Made by a program: the position numbers and the translations under genes. A stretch of DNA of 64,000 nt from Paenibacillus peoriae KCTC 3763 (GTDB lineage: Bacteria > Bacillota > Bacilli > Paenibacillales > Paenibacillaceae). Below the pieces are notes generated by a model that worked only from the letters and a program-made list of their open reading frames with translations, did no database searches and was not told the origin of the DNA. This document shows, one piece after another, positions 9,243 to 17,537 of the stretch. Position 1 is the stretch's first letter. Each line of letters opens with the position of its first letter. The stretch lies in the NCBI RefSeq assembly GCF_000236805.1, contig NZ_AGFX01000041.1, positions 1 through 64,000 of the forward strand, read 5' to 3'.

Positions 9243-10172
9243 ATGATTTATATTAAGAACTTAATGTCCGGATTAGATATTTTTAAAGCACTAGGCTCGG
9301 AAATTCGCATTCAAATACTCGAGTTACTTGCCTATCAAGGACAAAGTATGAATGATATTGCTAACAAGCTGCATTTGAGCAACGGCACCATTACGATGCA
9401 TATTCGCAAACTGGAAGAATGCGGCCTGGTGGAAATTAATACAGTGAGCGGTAAACACGGTACACGAAAAATGTGCTATTTGAATAAAGAAAAGCTAATG
9501 GTAGATTTGCGGAGCAGAGAACAAAAAAATGTGTATGAGGTGGAGATTCGTATTGGTCATTATAGTAACTATCAAGCGGTCCCCACTTGCGGATTGGTGA
9601 CCCGAGACAGCATTATCGGCGATTTTGATGATCCACGCTATTTTGCAGATCCCGGGCGGCTGGAGTCGGAAATGATCTGGATGGCCGAAGGCTTTTTGGA
9701 ATACCGCATCCCCAACTATCTGAAAGCGAATCAATCCTTTAAGGAAATTCAGTTCTCCGCAGAACTGGGCTCAGAAGCACCGTGCTATTGTGAGGAATAT
9801 CCTTCCGACATTTGGTTTCATATCAATGGTATCCCTATTGGGTACTGGACCAGCCCCGGAGATTTTGGAGAAGTACCGGGGGTTCTCAATCCCGATTGGT
9901 GGCCACCGCATTTGAATCAATATGGCATGCTCAAATTAATTCGCATCAATCAGCATGGCAGTTTCATTGACGGGTGCCGTATATCAGAAGTCACAATAAA
10001 CGATATCGGCCTTAACTATAAAAGCGATATTACACTCCGTTTATCCGTATCCGATCAGTCGGAGAACAAAGGGGGGCTCACCATTTTTGGTAAAAGATTC
10101 GGCAACTTTAGTCAGGATTTGCTTGTGCGCGTGCTTTATGATGTACACGGGGAAGAGAACTCCAGCGACTAG
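9243..10172 (+). CDS. ArsR-type winged-helix regulator with large C-terminal domain
   Basis: A 309-residue transcription regulator. Residues about 10-90 form an ArsR-like winged helix ('LGSEIRIQILELLAYQG', 'MNDIANKLHLSNGTITMHIRKLEECGLV'). The remaining 210 residues are a beta-rich domain I cannot name, probably a sugar-sensing module. Simple ArsR metal sensors are about 100 residues, so this is a different architecture. It is divergent from the arabinan operon across a region full of inverted repeats, so it probably controls that operon. The ATG follows AAGGAAGG. Confidence 0.8.
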   Translation: MIYIKNLMSGLDIFKALGSEIRIQILELLAYQGQSMNDIANKLHLSNGTITMHIRKLEECGLVEINTVSGKHGTRKMCYLNKEKLMVDLRSREQKNVYEVEIRIGHYSNYQAVPTCGLVTRDSIIGDFDDPRYFADPGRLESEMIWMAEGFLEYRIPNYLKANQSFKEIQFSAELGSEAPCYCEEYPSDIWFHINGIPIGYWTSPGDFGEVPGVLNPDWWPPHLNQYGMLKLIRINQHGSFIDGCRISEVTINDIGLNYKSDITLRLSVSDQSENKGGLTIFGKRFGNFSQDLLVRVLYDVHGEENSSD

Positions 10173-10207
10173 CTCGCCACATGCAATAAGGCCGAAGACC
10201 GTATGCA

Positions 10208-10936
10208 TTACATACGTGTCCTCGGCCTACAGGCCTTTTCCTCGCTTAAAGAGATATACATCATTAGATAAAAGATGACCGTAATCGCAAACACCAGCCA
10301 GCTAAAGGCCAGCAAATGCTGTCTTTCCCCTGCCAGGCTCACCCATTTCCAAACATCTGTAAGAATGACCAAGGGCTTTAGCAGCACATCCCAGCTATTC
10401 CAGCGAGCAAATCTGCCGATATATACGCCCACGCTGGCGAGCCACAGCAAAACAAAAATGATAATCCACGCCAGCCAGGCATTATAAGCTTTTTGCAGTA
10501 TTCGGTGGATGATCCATACACAAAGGGATGTAAGAAAAAGGCCAAGCACTGCTGCCGAAAAAGACGTAAATAAGATCAACCAAAATGTGGTGTCCAGCCA
10601 AAAACGCGAGTCCGGATTCACCTTGTACAAACGAAACGCATGCAATAACTCAGTCAGTAAATATAGCGCATTCGGCAGAAAAAACAACCATATTACTCCA
10701 CTAAGCAACATAAGAACCCGTCTGACTTTCACATTCCCCAATCTGCAAAAAGCCATTATTACTAAAGTAATAAAGATCGGAACCCAGGCCAGGAATATAT
10801 CCCAGTATAAAAATTGATACATCTTCGTCCCACTTGCAAACTGCAAATACATAATGAGCCCAAAACAGCCCAACGTAGCTACAAACAGCACCCCCAACAA
10901 AGCGGGCAGCTTGTAACCCTTCCCTGTAAACAGCAA
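10208..10936 (-). CDS. DUF1361 membrane protein
   Basis: A 242-residue integral membrane protein with about seven hydrophobic segments. The DUF1361 signature is present in 'FLPNALYLLTELLH' and 'IGRFARWNSWDVL'. The function of the family is unknown. A TTG start at 10936 lies seven bases after GGGGAGG. The last codons overlap a GC-rich hairpin (10189-10228) shared with the end of the convergent ArsR-type gene's transcript. Confidence 0.85.
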   Translation of the reverse strand: MLFTGKGYKLPALLGVLFVATLGCFGLIMYLQFASGTKMYQFLYWDIFLAWVPIFITLVIMAFCRLGNVKVRRVLMLLSGVIWLFFLPNALYLLTELLHAFRLYKVNPDSRFWLDTTFWLILFTSFSAAVLGLFLTSLCVWIIHRILQKAYNAWLAWIIIFVLLWLASVGVYIGRFARWNSWDVLLKPLVILTDVWKWVSLAGERQHLLAFSWLVFAITVIFYLMMYISLSEEKACRPRTRM

Positions 10937-11007
10937 GCTTTTGCCTCCCCTGTCCGTGTATACGTATATACGTCTTTTTGAATTCGCGTCAAGTGTTAAA
11001 AATCAGC

Positions 11008-11127
11008 CTATGATGGTGCAGACATCTGTAAAGACTTGGAATCATCGATTTTCCATACAGCCGGCTCATTGATCCAGCTCCATTCCGCAGGCAAAGCTTT
11101 ACCGCTAAAACGTTCAAATACGTTCAT
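11008..11127 (-). pseudogene. 5' remnant of a DUF1349-type gene
   Basis: An ATG with an upstream AGAGGA opens a 39-residue frame: MNVFERFSGKALPAEWSWIN, then EPAVWKID, then stop. This matches how DUF1349 proteins (concanavalin A-like fold, usually about 190 residues) begin; the rest is missing. The following 70 bases show no continuation in any frame, so most of the gene was deleted next to the DUF1361 gene. Recognition is from memory of the family. Confidence 0.5.
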
Positions 11128-11263
11128 AAAGCTGTCTTCCTCTCACGGCAATAGGGTCTGAAATCACGCCAAAATCTGAGAGCCAAGCCCTCTCATTATC
11201 ACTATATACGTAATCTTCCAATCGTCAATGATAATCCTGCTGTCGCTGCATTTAAAAAAAGAC

Positions 11264-11292
11264 TTGCCATCCTGAAATGTTGTGCTTATAAT
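11264..11292 (+). promoter_or_regulatory. sigma-A promoter of the T-box/aminotransferase unit
   Basis: TTGCCA (11264-11269), a 17-base spacer and TATAAT (11287-11292) form a near-consensus promoter ending about 25 bases before the T-box leader. Confidence 0.75.
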
Positions 11293-11316
11293 TACACCTA
11301 ACTTGATACGGCAACA

Positions 11317-11571
11317 AATTTCAATGACGAGAACGAGTAAGCTATACAGCGGATTTGCAGAGAGTTGGGGCAGGTGAAAGCCAACATTCCGAGGATAGCC
11401 GAACGCCATCTCCGAGAAGCGGGCTGAACCTGAAGTAAGCTCTGCCGCCTTTCCAGCGTTAACCGGAACACGTATTGATGGATACGTGAACAGAGTGTCA
11501 TTTCGTATGGAATGAAACTAGGGTGGTAACACGGGTATGAACTCGTCCCTTTTACAGGGGCGGGTTTTTTT
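11317..11571 (+). ncRNA. T-box riboswitch, apparent alanine specifier (GCC)
   Basis: The leader has the T-box landmarks: AGTA of the S-turn (11336-11339), CAGAGAG and a GTTGG/CCAAC-closed distal loop with GGTGAAAG, the T-box sequence AGGGTGGTAACACGG (11520-11534), and a terminator (CTCGTCCC/GGGGCGGG, 11542-11564) followed by seven T. The upper stem strand ATAGC is followed by CGAAC-GCC-A-TCTCCGAG. Set against the well-known glycine T-box arrangement (GAAA-GGC-A-TTCTTGAG), this places the specifier at 11405-11407, GCC for alanine. CGC (Arg) is the less likely reading. Uncharged tRNA should permit read-through into the aminotransferase gene. Confidence 0.9.
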
Positions 11572-11595
11572 GTTTTTTAAAAGGAGGAAATCAAC

Positions 11596-12780
11596 ATGAC
11601 GAACGTATCGACAGTAGCATCTATAACTGATTTTTTGACTCCAGCTGTACGGGAAATGCCACCTTCAGGCATTCGTAAGTTTTTTGAATATAGTACGGGC
11701 AGACAAGATATCGTTTCGCTCGGAGTCGGTGAACCTGACTTTGTGACCCCTCAGCATGTCATAAAGGCCTGTATCACAGCTCTCGAAAATGGAAAAACCT
11801 CATACACACCCAATGCCGGTCTTCCCGAGCTTCGTGAGGAGATTGCCGGATATTTGGAGAGCAGTTTTAACACGTCCTATAACCCGACGAATGAAATCAT
11901 GGTCACCATCGGCAGCAGTGAAGCGCTGGATTTGGCACTGCGTGCCCTGATTACAGAGCACGATGAAATACTCATTCCAGCTCCATGTTACATCTCGTAT
12001 GCGCCTATTACGTTTCTGAACGGAGGGCATACCGTAACGGTCGAAACCTCTGCTGACCGGCAGTTCAAGCTGACAGCCGAAGCGCTCAAGGCCAAGCTGA
12101 CCCCACGATCCAAGGTGCTCATTCTCTGTTATCCGAACAATCCGACAGGCGGGATCATGACCTATGAGGATTGGCTGCCTATTGCCCGCCTGGTTGAGGA
12201 GCACAATCTGGTCGTCATAACCGACGAGATTTATGCTGAACTGACCTACGGGCAGCGGCATGTAAGCTTTGCTGCTCTGCCGGGAATGAAGGAGCGGACA
12301 CTGCTCATCAGCGGTTTTTCCAAAGCATTTGCAATGACTGGCTGGAGGGTTGGTTATGTATGTGGTCCGAGAGAGCTGATTGCTGCCATGCTGAAAATTC
12401 ATCAATATACCGCCATGTGCGCTCCTATTATCGGGCAAATTGCCGCTATTGAATCACTGCGCAACGGGCTGGAGGAAAAAGACCGCATGATGGAATCTTA
12501 CAATCTGCGCAGAAAATGGTTCGTTGAAAGCCTGTGTCAGACAGGACTGCCCTGTCATGAACCGAACGGAGCCTTCTACGCTTTCCCTTCCATTATGCAC
12601 ACGGGGTTAAGCTCAGAGCAGTTTGCCAAGCGACTGCTGGACGAAGAAGGAGTCATTACTGTACCCGGTTCCGCATTCGGTCCCGGCGGCGAGGGCTTTA
12701 TCCGCTGCTCGTACGCATCGTCGCGAGAACAGCTGGAAATCGCATTGGAGCGCATCGGCGTATTTTTGAAACGCCTGTAA
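11596..12780 (+). CDS. class I/II pyridoxal-phosphate aminotransferase
   Basis: A 394-residue cytoplasmic aminotransferase of fold type I, PatA/aspartate-aminotransferase-like. It shows 'CYPNNPTGG', the PLP-phosphate region 'TDEIYAELTY', and the Schiff-base lysine in 'SGFSKAFAMTGWRVGY'. The final Arg region 'GFIRCSYASS' binds the substrate carboxylate. The ATG follows AAAAGGAGG. Expression is controlled by the T-box leader directly upstream. If the specifier is indeed GCC, the enzyme probably makes alanine or works in alanine metabolism, not in diaminopimelate synthesis. That specificity is an inference. Confidence 0.9.
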   Translation: MTNVSTVASITDFLTPAVREMPPSGIRKFFEYSTGRQDIVSLGVGEPDFVTPQHVIKACITALENGKTSYTPNAGLPELREEIAGYLESSFNTSYNPTNEIMVTIGSSEALDLALRALITEHDEILIPAPCYISYAPITFLNGGHTVTVETSADRQFKLTAEALKAKLTPRSKVLILCYPNNPTGGIMTYEDWLPIARLVEEHNLVVITDEIYAELTYGQRHVSFAALPGMKERTLLISGFSKAFAMTGWRVGYVCGPRELIAAMLKIHQYTAMCAPIIGQIAAIESLRNGLEEKDRMMESYNLRRKWFVESLCQTGLPCHEPNGAFYAFPSIMHTGLSSEQFAKRLLDEEGVITVPGSAFGPGGEGFIRCSYASSREQLEIALERIGVFLKRL

Positions 12781-12795
12781 ATACGATTTTCCATA

Positions 12796-12942
12796 TCATG
12801 ACACGGAATACAGGATGAAAACTACTTCAGCAGCTCCTGAATAAGCTTTTTCTGGTGTGTTGGCAAACCTTCCGGCCATTGTATGCTTATACATGAATAC
12901 AAGCCAATCCCGCGGGATTTTATTTATCAGCTTTGCCAGCAT
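12796..12942 (-). pseudogene. small ORF, probably frameshifted
   Basis: An ATG at 12942 six bases after AGGAGG opens a 48-codon frame starting MLAKLINKIPRDWLVFMYKH. After about 20 residues, a neighbouring frame reads far more like a protein end (WPEGLPTHQKKLIQELLK, stop at 12822-12824). Removing one base would join them into a 39-residue protein. The good ribosome site and the sensible two halves suggest a small gene with a recent one-base insertion, or a sequence error. I do not recognise the family. Confidence 0.45.
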
Positions 12943-13077
12943 CGTACACCTCCTGTTGGGCATTTTTCACATGAATTAAGTCGTTTGATGAACATTCAAA
13001 TCTTCGGCTCTTCTACCTTATACTTCTGCTCAGACATATGCAAAGCCGCGTCCAGTTCAATCATATTAAAGTAGCAA

Positions 13078-13125
13078 AGAAAGCCGCCCGTGCCATAACC
13101 ATGGCCGGACGGTTCTCTCAGTCAG
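13078..13125 (-). terminator. terminator after the zinc-ribbon gene
   Basis: On the minus strand CCGTCCGGCCAT and ATGGCACGGGCGG pair around a short loop and are followed by CTTTCTTT. It lies just past the stop at 13137. Confidence 0.55.
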
Positions 13126-13136
13126 TATAACGTTTA

Positions 13137-13877
13137 TCACTTGATTGCGATGTAAATCAAAACAGGTTCATCCGGGCTGCCATACACTTCAAAGTCACCC
13201 GTGTAGGTCCGCTCCGCTTGTCCCGTCGCCGCCCATTGCCAGATGGTCTGCCACACACGGATGACAGAAGAGGGCTCTGTTGATGCCTGAAAAACAGCAT
13301 AACGTGCTGCAGGGATGAGCAGTTCCTCAAGACCATCAGGAGTTTGGAAATCAACAGCCGCTTCCTTCCCGATTAAAAAAGTGTACTCGCCCAAAGCTCC
13401 ATTTTCATAGTCAGTGTAACAGCCATAGACGGAATCCTGTCCTTCACGGCCCCTGATCCGACCCGGCACATCCTCAGTCCAAAAGCGTTCCCACATGGCT
13501 GGAATGATCCCGTGGGATGTTTGTTCATTGAGATTGCTCGTACGTGCTTTCAACCCGACTAAATGGATGTCACCCCGGTATTCCTCCCGAATGGGTCCAT
13601 CCAGTTGAAGTCCCGTAGGGTCTGAAGAACGCCAGCGCTTCAAAATCGGCAGATAATTGCCCAGCATCGAAGTCGCCTCTTCTGTCTTCATTCCCTCCCC
13701 GACCAGGATGGGCACACACTGCTGAATCATTTCCTCCATAGTCAAGTCAGGCTGCACAAATGCACCTTCCTTGTAGCAATACTTGCAATATTCATCTGTT
13801 TTGGCATGTTGTGCATCTGTTCCATATTGATCCTCATGCTCCAGCGGCATCCCGCAGCTTTGACAAGCTTTATCCAT
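13137..13877 (-). CDS. zinc-ribbon plus GyrI/AraC-type effector-binding domain protein
   Basis: A 246-residue cytoplasmic protein in two parts. Residues 1-35 carry two Cys pairs (CQSCGMPL ... CKYCYKEG), a zinc ribbon often labelled as a putative zinc-binding domain. A linker up to about residue 75 ends in LPILKRW. Residues about 95-246 have the pattern of a bacterial effector-binding (GyrI-like) domain, with 'TSHGIIPAMWERFW' and 'YAVFQASTEPSSVIRVWQTIW'. Such proteins bind small hydrophobic ligands. The ATG lies ten bases after AAAGGAG. No DNA-binding domain is present, so it is not itself a typical regulator. The WYL regulator gene lies next to it in the same orientation. Confidence 0.8.
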   Translation of the reverse strand: MDKACQSCGMPLEHEDQYGTDAQHAKTDEYCKYCYKEGAFVQPDLTMEEMIQQCVPILVGEGMKTEEATSMLGNYLPILKRWRSSDPTGLQLDGPIREEYRGDIHLVGLKARTSNLNEQTSHGIIPAMWERFWTEDVPGRIRGREGQDSVYGCYTDYENGALGEYTFLIGKEAAVDFQTPDGLEELLIPAARYAVFQASTEPSSVIRVWQTIWQWAATGQAERTYTGDFEVYGSPDEPVLIYIAIK

Positions 13878-13996
13878 TCCTGTTAAGCTCCTTTCGCTAA
13901 CTGATATCTGATATGCAACCAGTATAACGAAATAAACCTGACAGCTATCAGTCAGGTTTATTTTACTTTAGCCCGGAAATTCCTCCAGGATTTCCG

Positions 13997-14950
13997 CTAT
14001 GATTCGGTAGCATCTTCATAATTAGACGCAATACGCAGCGCCATCTCCCGTATTTTGTCTCGCAAATGGGCCGGTTCTTTGACAACCACATCGGGTCCCA
14101 GACTTAAAATAAATCCGTACGCCCATGCATCCTCAGGAAACGGGACCGAAACCGTATAGATTCCTTCCGTCTGTTCGATCAGCGCTTCCACGCCAAACCA
14201 GTCTTCCGCCAAATGCCTAGAATTGCGGTTAAATTGTAACGTAAACGGCTGTACAGCTCTGGACGCTGCCATCCGCCCTTCATTCCATGGCAGCACTTCA
14301 TAGGAAAGATCCCTGCGGGTGAAAGCCGTCTCTGTCACCACAGGTTCACTTATGCGGGAAAGCTTGAACAAACGAAACTGTTCCCTGTCGGGACAGTAAG
14401 CATATACAAACCATTGTTGTCCCTTCAGAACGAGCGTATGCGGTTCAACATTCCGCTCGGTGATCACTCCTTCTGCGTTTCGATAGGTAAAAGCAACAGT
14501 GCGCGCTCGGCTCATTGCTTCCTTCACCTTTATCAATTTGCCTTCCTGCGCAGCCTGGTTTCCCCATCCGGAATGATCAACGATGAACTGGGTGGTGCGG
14601 ACACGAAATTGCTCTTTTTCAGATGCTGGTACAATGCTCTCAAATTTGTGAAGCAACCGCGACACATTCGGACCGCCGAGCGATGAGGACAAGCTCTGCA
14701 GGCCCATCACAATATCCTTTACATCAAGATCTGTCAGCATACTGCGATCCAGACGATATCCTTCCATCAGCCCGATTCCCCCACCTGCTCCCTGAAAAGT
14801 TACCACCGGAATACCGGCCATACTGATCGCTTCAATATCTCTATAGATCGTCCGTATTGAAACCTCATACAAATCGGCGAGTTCCTTCGCTTGTATTCTG
14901 TTTTTTTGCAGCAGTAAAATGACGATAGAAAGCAGTCTGTCTATTTTCAT
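13997..14950 (-). CDS. WYL-domain transcription regulator (YafY family)
   Basis: A 317-residue regulator. Residues 1-60 form a DeoR-type helix-turn-helix ('LLQKNRIQAKELADLYEVSIRTIYRDIEAI', winged part 'GIPVVTFQGAGGGIGLMEGY'). From about residue 135 a WYL domain follows ('QWFVYAYCPDREQFRLFKLSRI'), and a C-terminal WCX-like extension completes it. WYL domains bind ligands such as nucleic-acid fragments. Its targets are unknown; the zinc-ribbon effector-binding gene downstream is a candidate. The ATG at 14950 follows GAAAGG. Confidence 0.88.
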   Translation of the reverse strand: MKIDRLLSIVILLLQKNRIQAKELADLYEVSIRTIYRDIEAISMAGIPVVTFQGAGGGIGLMEGYRLDRSMLTDLDVKDIVMGLQSLSSSLGGPNVSRLLHKFESIVPASEKEQFRVRTTQFIVDHSGWGNQAAQEGKLIKVKEAMSRARTVAFTYRNAEGVITERNVEPHTLVLKGQQWFVYAYCPDREQFRLFKLSRISEPVVTETAFTRRDLSYEVLPWNEGRMAASRAVQPFTLQFNRNSRHLAEDWFGVEALIEQTEGIYTVSVPFPEDAWAYGFILSLGPDVVVKEPAHLRDKIREMALRIASNYEDATES

Positions 14951-15098
14951 TTTTCCAAACCTTTCACCATTACTCGTGCGTATCCCTGTAGCTTGATCCT
15001 ATTAACAGTCATCTAAAATCATGTCTTCTCGTCCTCTACAATGTTTCCTACATCTTACTCTATCTCTTGTCTAAAATGAATCTGTTATTGCGCAAATC

Positions 15099-15147
15099 AA
15101 AAAAACCTCAAGGATTCCATCCAGCTGGATAGAATGCCTGAGGTTTC
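15099..15147 (-). terminator. terminator of the ketosynthase gene
   Basis: AACCTCA and TGAGGTTT enclose an inner ATCCAGCTGGAT palindrome. On the minus strand the stem is followed by a run of T. It lies just past the stop at 15163. Confidence 0.7.
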
Positions 15148-15162
15148 AATCACTCATTACAC

Positions 15163-16401
15163 TTATGACTCGTAACGCTTCATCACAATGACCGCATTAT
15201 GACCGCCAAAGCCGAAGGAATTGGATAAGCCGATATTTAATGACGCTTTGCGCGCTTGGTGAGGTACATAATCCAGATCACAAGCCGGGTCCGGGTTGTC
15301 CAGATGAATCGTTGGCGGAATGATGCCCTCCCGCAGACTTTGTATCAGCGCAATCGCTTCGACACCGCCTGCCGCTCCCAGCATATGCCCCAGCATAGAC
15401 TTATTTGCGGTCACCGGAATTTGATAGGCATAGTCGCCAAATAGCTTGTGAATCGCGCGGGTCTCAGCTATATCTCCCACCGATGTACTTGTCGCATGGG
15501 CGCTAATCACATCCACTTCTTCAGGGGAGATGCGGGCCGAATGAAGGGCCGCTTTCATCGCCAAGTAAGCTCCGGTTCCTTCGGGATGCGGTGCAACCAT
15601 GTGATAGGCATCCGAACTGGCTCCATAACCGATGACCTCCCCATAGATTTCCGCACCTCGCGCGATGGCGTGCTCCAATGATTCCAATACCAGAATACCT
15701 GCACCTTCGCTCATGACAAACCCGTCCCGATCCTGATCAAAAGGTCGGCTTGCTATAGAAGGCTCCTCGTTACGTGTGGACAATGCAGTCGCATTAGCGA
15801 AGCTCGCCAAGGCCAATCTAGTCACTGCTGCTTCAGCCCCACCGGCAAAAATGACATCCGCGTCCCCTGTACGGATGGTCCGAAAGGCTTCGCCAATCGC
15901 CGTATTCCCGATAGAGCAGGCCGTAACGGGCGAAAGCGTGGGGCCCATGGCTCCGAACGCAATACTAATTTGAGCAGCAGCCATATTGGAGATCATCATC
16001 GGTACCAATGTGGGGCTCACTCTGCCCGGACCCCGGTTTAGCATCACCTCTATATTGTCCACCAGTGTATCCAAGCCGCCGATTCCTGATCCTACATAGA
16101 CTCCGACACGCTCTAGATTGATATGATCCAGATCCAGAGCTGAATCCTTGAGCGCCTGCTCTGCCGCATACAATGCAAACTGAGTAAACCGATCCATTCG
16201 TCTGGCATCCTTGCGTCCCCATCGCTGTTCTGCATCAAAATCCTGTACCAGCCCGCCGATTTGTGCTTTTAAATCGGATACTTCGAACGTATCAATTTTA
16301 CGTATACCTGAATTGCCTTCCAGCAAATTTTCCCACAATGTGTCTACTTTATTGCCCAGTGGGGAAACGACACCCATACCTGTTATCACTACTCTTTGCA
16401 T
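15163..16401 (-). CDS. fabF: beta-ketoacyl-ACP synthase II (FabF-type)
   Basis: A 412-residue thiolase-fold condensing enzyme that extends acyl-ACP with malonyl-ACP. The Cys-His-His triad is visible: Cys in 'VTACSIGNTAIGEA', His in 'SAHATSTSVGD', His in 'ANKSMLGHMLGAAGG'. These segments deviate from the usual 'TACASG' and 'NAHGTST', suggesting a paralogue instead of the housekeeping FabF. No other fatty-acid gene is nearby; the gene stands alone, divergent from an MmyB-type regulator with an imperfect palindrome between them. It could supply a special or stress-related acyl chain. The ATG follows AGGAGG. The enzyme class is certain; the housekeeping versus secondary role is not. Confidence 0.9.
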   Translation of the reverse strand: MQRVVITGMGVVSPLGNKVDTLWENLLEGNSGIRKIDTFEVSDLKAQIGGLVQDFDAEQRWGRKDARRMDRFTQFALYAAEQALKDSALDLDHINLERVGVYVGSGIGGLDTLVDNIEVMLNRGPGRVSPTLVPMMISNMAAAQISIAFGAMGPTLSPVTACSIGNTAIGEAFRTIRTGDADVIFAGGAEAAVTRLALASFANATALSTRNEEPSIASRPFDQDRDGFVMSEGAGILVLESLEHAIARGAEIYGEVIGYGASSDAYHMVAPHPEGTGAYLAMKAALHSARISPEEVDVISAHATSTSVGDIAETRAIHKLFGDYAYQIPVTANKSMLGHMLGAAGGVEAIALIQSLREGIIPPTIHLDNPDPACDLDYVPHQARKASLNIGLSNSFGFGGHNAVIVMKRYES

Positions 16402-16471
16402 AGCTATTCATTCCTCCTGCTCGGTAACTGACTTACAATCCTCATTTTACCCTCGGTTTATCCTATTACAA

Positions 16472-16500
16472 GTGTTTGTTTATCCTGGTATAATAAACAC
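16472..16500. promoter_or_regulatory. palindromic operator-like site between fabF and the MmyB-type gene
   Basis: GTGTTTGTTTATCC and GGTATAATAAACAC form an imperfect inverted repeat (GTGTTT/AAACAC ends) in the gap between the divergent genes. It includes a TATAAT on the plus strand. It probably binds the adjacent regulator, by position only. Confidence 0.45.
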
Positions 16501-16562
16501 TACTATAGAGAGGGTTGCATATGCTCAATTCTCGTTGACCTATGAATGGAGTGAAAACATCT

Positions 16563-17402
16563 ATGAAAACCGAAGCACGCCTGGAAGCATTATCTGTTTT
16601 TCTCAAAACAAAAAGAGCTCGTCTACACCCGCATATGGTTGGCCTGCCCCAAGGATCACGTCGCAGAACACCCGGCTTGCGCAGAGAAGAAGTAGCTCAG
16701 CTGGCTGGTGTGAGTACGACCTGGTACACGTGGCTGGAGCAGGGACGGGATATCAAGGTATCAGCCTCCGTCTTGGACGCCATTGCTGCCGCCTTGCAGT
16801 TAAACACCGATGAGCGTAAATACTTATATGATTTGGCGCTGGAAGCCGGGTTTCATGCCCCGCCTGCTCCTGCGGAACAAACGGTCATATCCCCCTCACT
16901 GCAAAAGATTGTGCAGGAGTTGCACTACTGCCCTGCTATTATTTCAGATCGGCGCTGCCAGATCGTTGGCTGGAATGCGGCTGCAGCCCATGTTTTTATG
17001 GATTTTGGCGAGCTGCCACATGAGCAGCGCAATATGATAGAACTGCTATTCACCAAAAAGGAGTTTAAAAGTTTGGCCGTGAATTGGGAGCATTTTGTAA
17101 AAGGGTTTCTTGCCATTTTCCGTGCCTATTACGGACAATACGTGACAGACCCTTGGTATGCACAATTTATACAAAATATGAGTCAGGCTTACGGAGAGTT
17201 CAACGAGCTTTGGAATCAGAGCGAGGTAAGCTCCGCACCGGAGGTGCTCATAGAATTTCGTCATGCCAAGGCTGGCAAAATGTTGTTTGACCTAACCTCC
17301 CTTCAGGTACAGGGGGGCGTCGATCTGCGCTGCAGCATTTACACACCCAACGCGCAATCCTCCACAGAAAGCAAACTCCAAAAGTTAATGGAGGGCAGCT
17401 AA
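16563..17402 (+). CDS. XRE-family regulator with MmyB-like ligand domain
   Basis: A 279-residue regulator. Residues about 5-75 form a helix-turn-helix ('GLRREEVAQLAGVSTTWYTWLEQGRDI' region). From about 100 on there is an MmyB-type ligand-binding domain ('NAAAAHVFMDFGELPHEQRNMIELLF', 'LWNQSEV'). MmyB domains bind fatty-acid-like ligands, which fits its position divergent from a ketosynthase gene. The ATG at 16563 follows GGAGTG; an in-frame ATG seven codons upstream is less well placed. It likely controls itself and fabF. Confidence 0.88.
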   Translation: MKTEARLEALSVFLKTKRARLHPHMVGLPQGSRRRTPGLRREEVAQLAGVSTTWYTWLEQGRDIKVSASVLDAIAAALQLNTDERKYLYDLALEAGFHAPPAPAEQTVISPSLQKIVQELHYCPAIISDRRCQIVGWNAAAAHVFMDFGELPHEQRNMIELLFTKKEFKSLAVNWEHFVKGFLAIFRAYYGQYVTDPWYAQFIQNMSQAYGEFNELWNQSEVSSAPEVLIEFRHAKAGKMLFDLTSLQVQGGVDLRCSIYTPNAQSSTESKLQKLMEGS

Positions 17403-17537
17403 CGGATTTCATCCCTCTTGTTATGAAGATATCTTTTTCCGTCCATACTACATCTACGATCTGTGCAAAATAGATGCCATAGATGTGACAGAGCCAAGAG
17501 CTTCAACTGTGCTACTACCAGGAGGGAGGGAATCATC

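Noticed and set aside
10189-10228. Hairpin between the ArsR-type and DUF1361 genes as an intrinsic terminator
   Set aside because: The stem is strong, but neither strand has a T run directly after it, so only a weak or factor-assisted role is possible.
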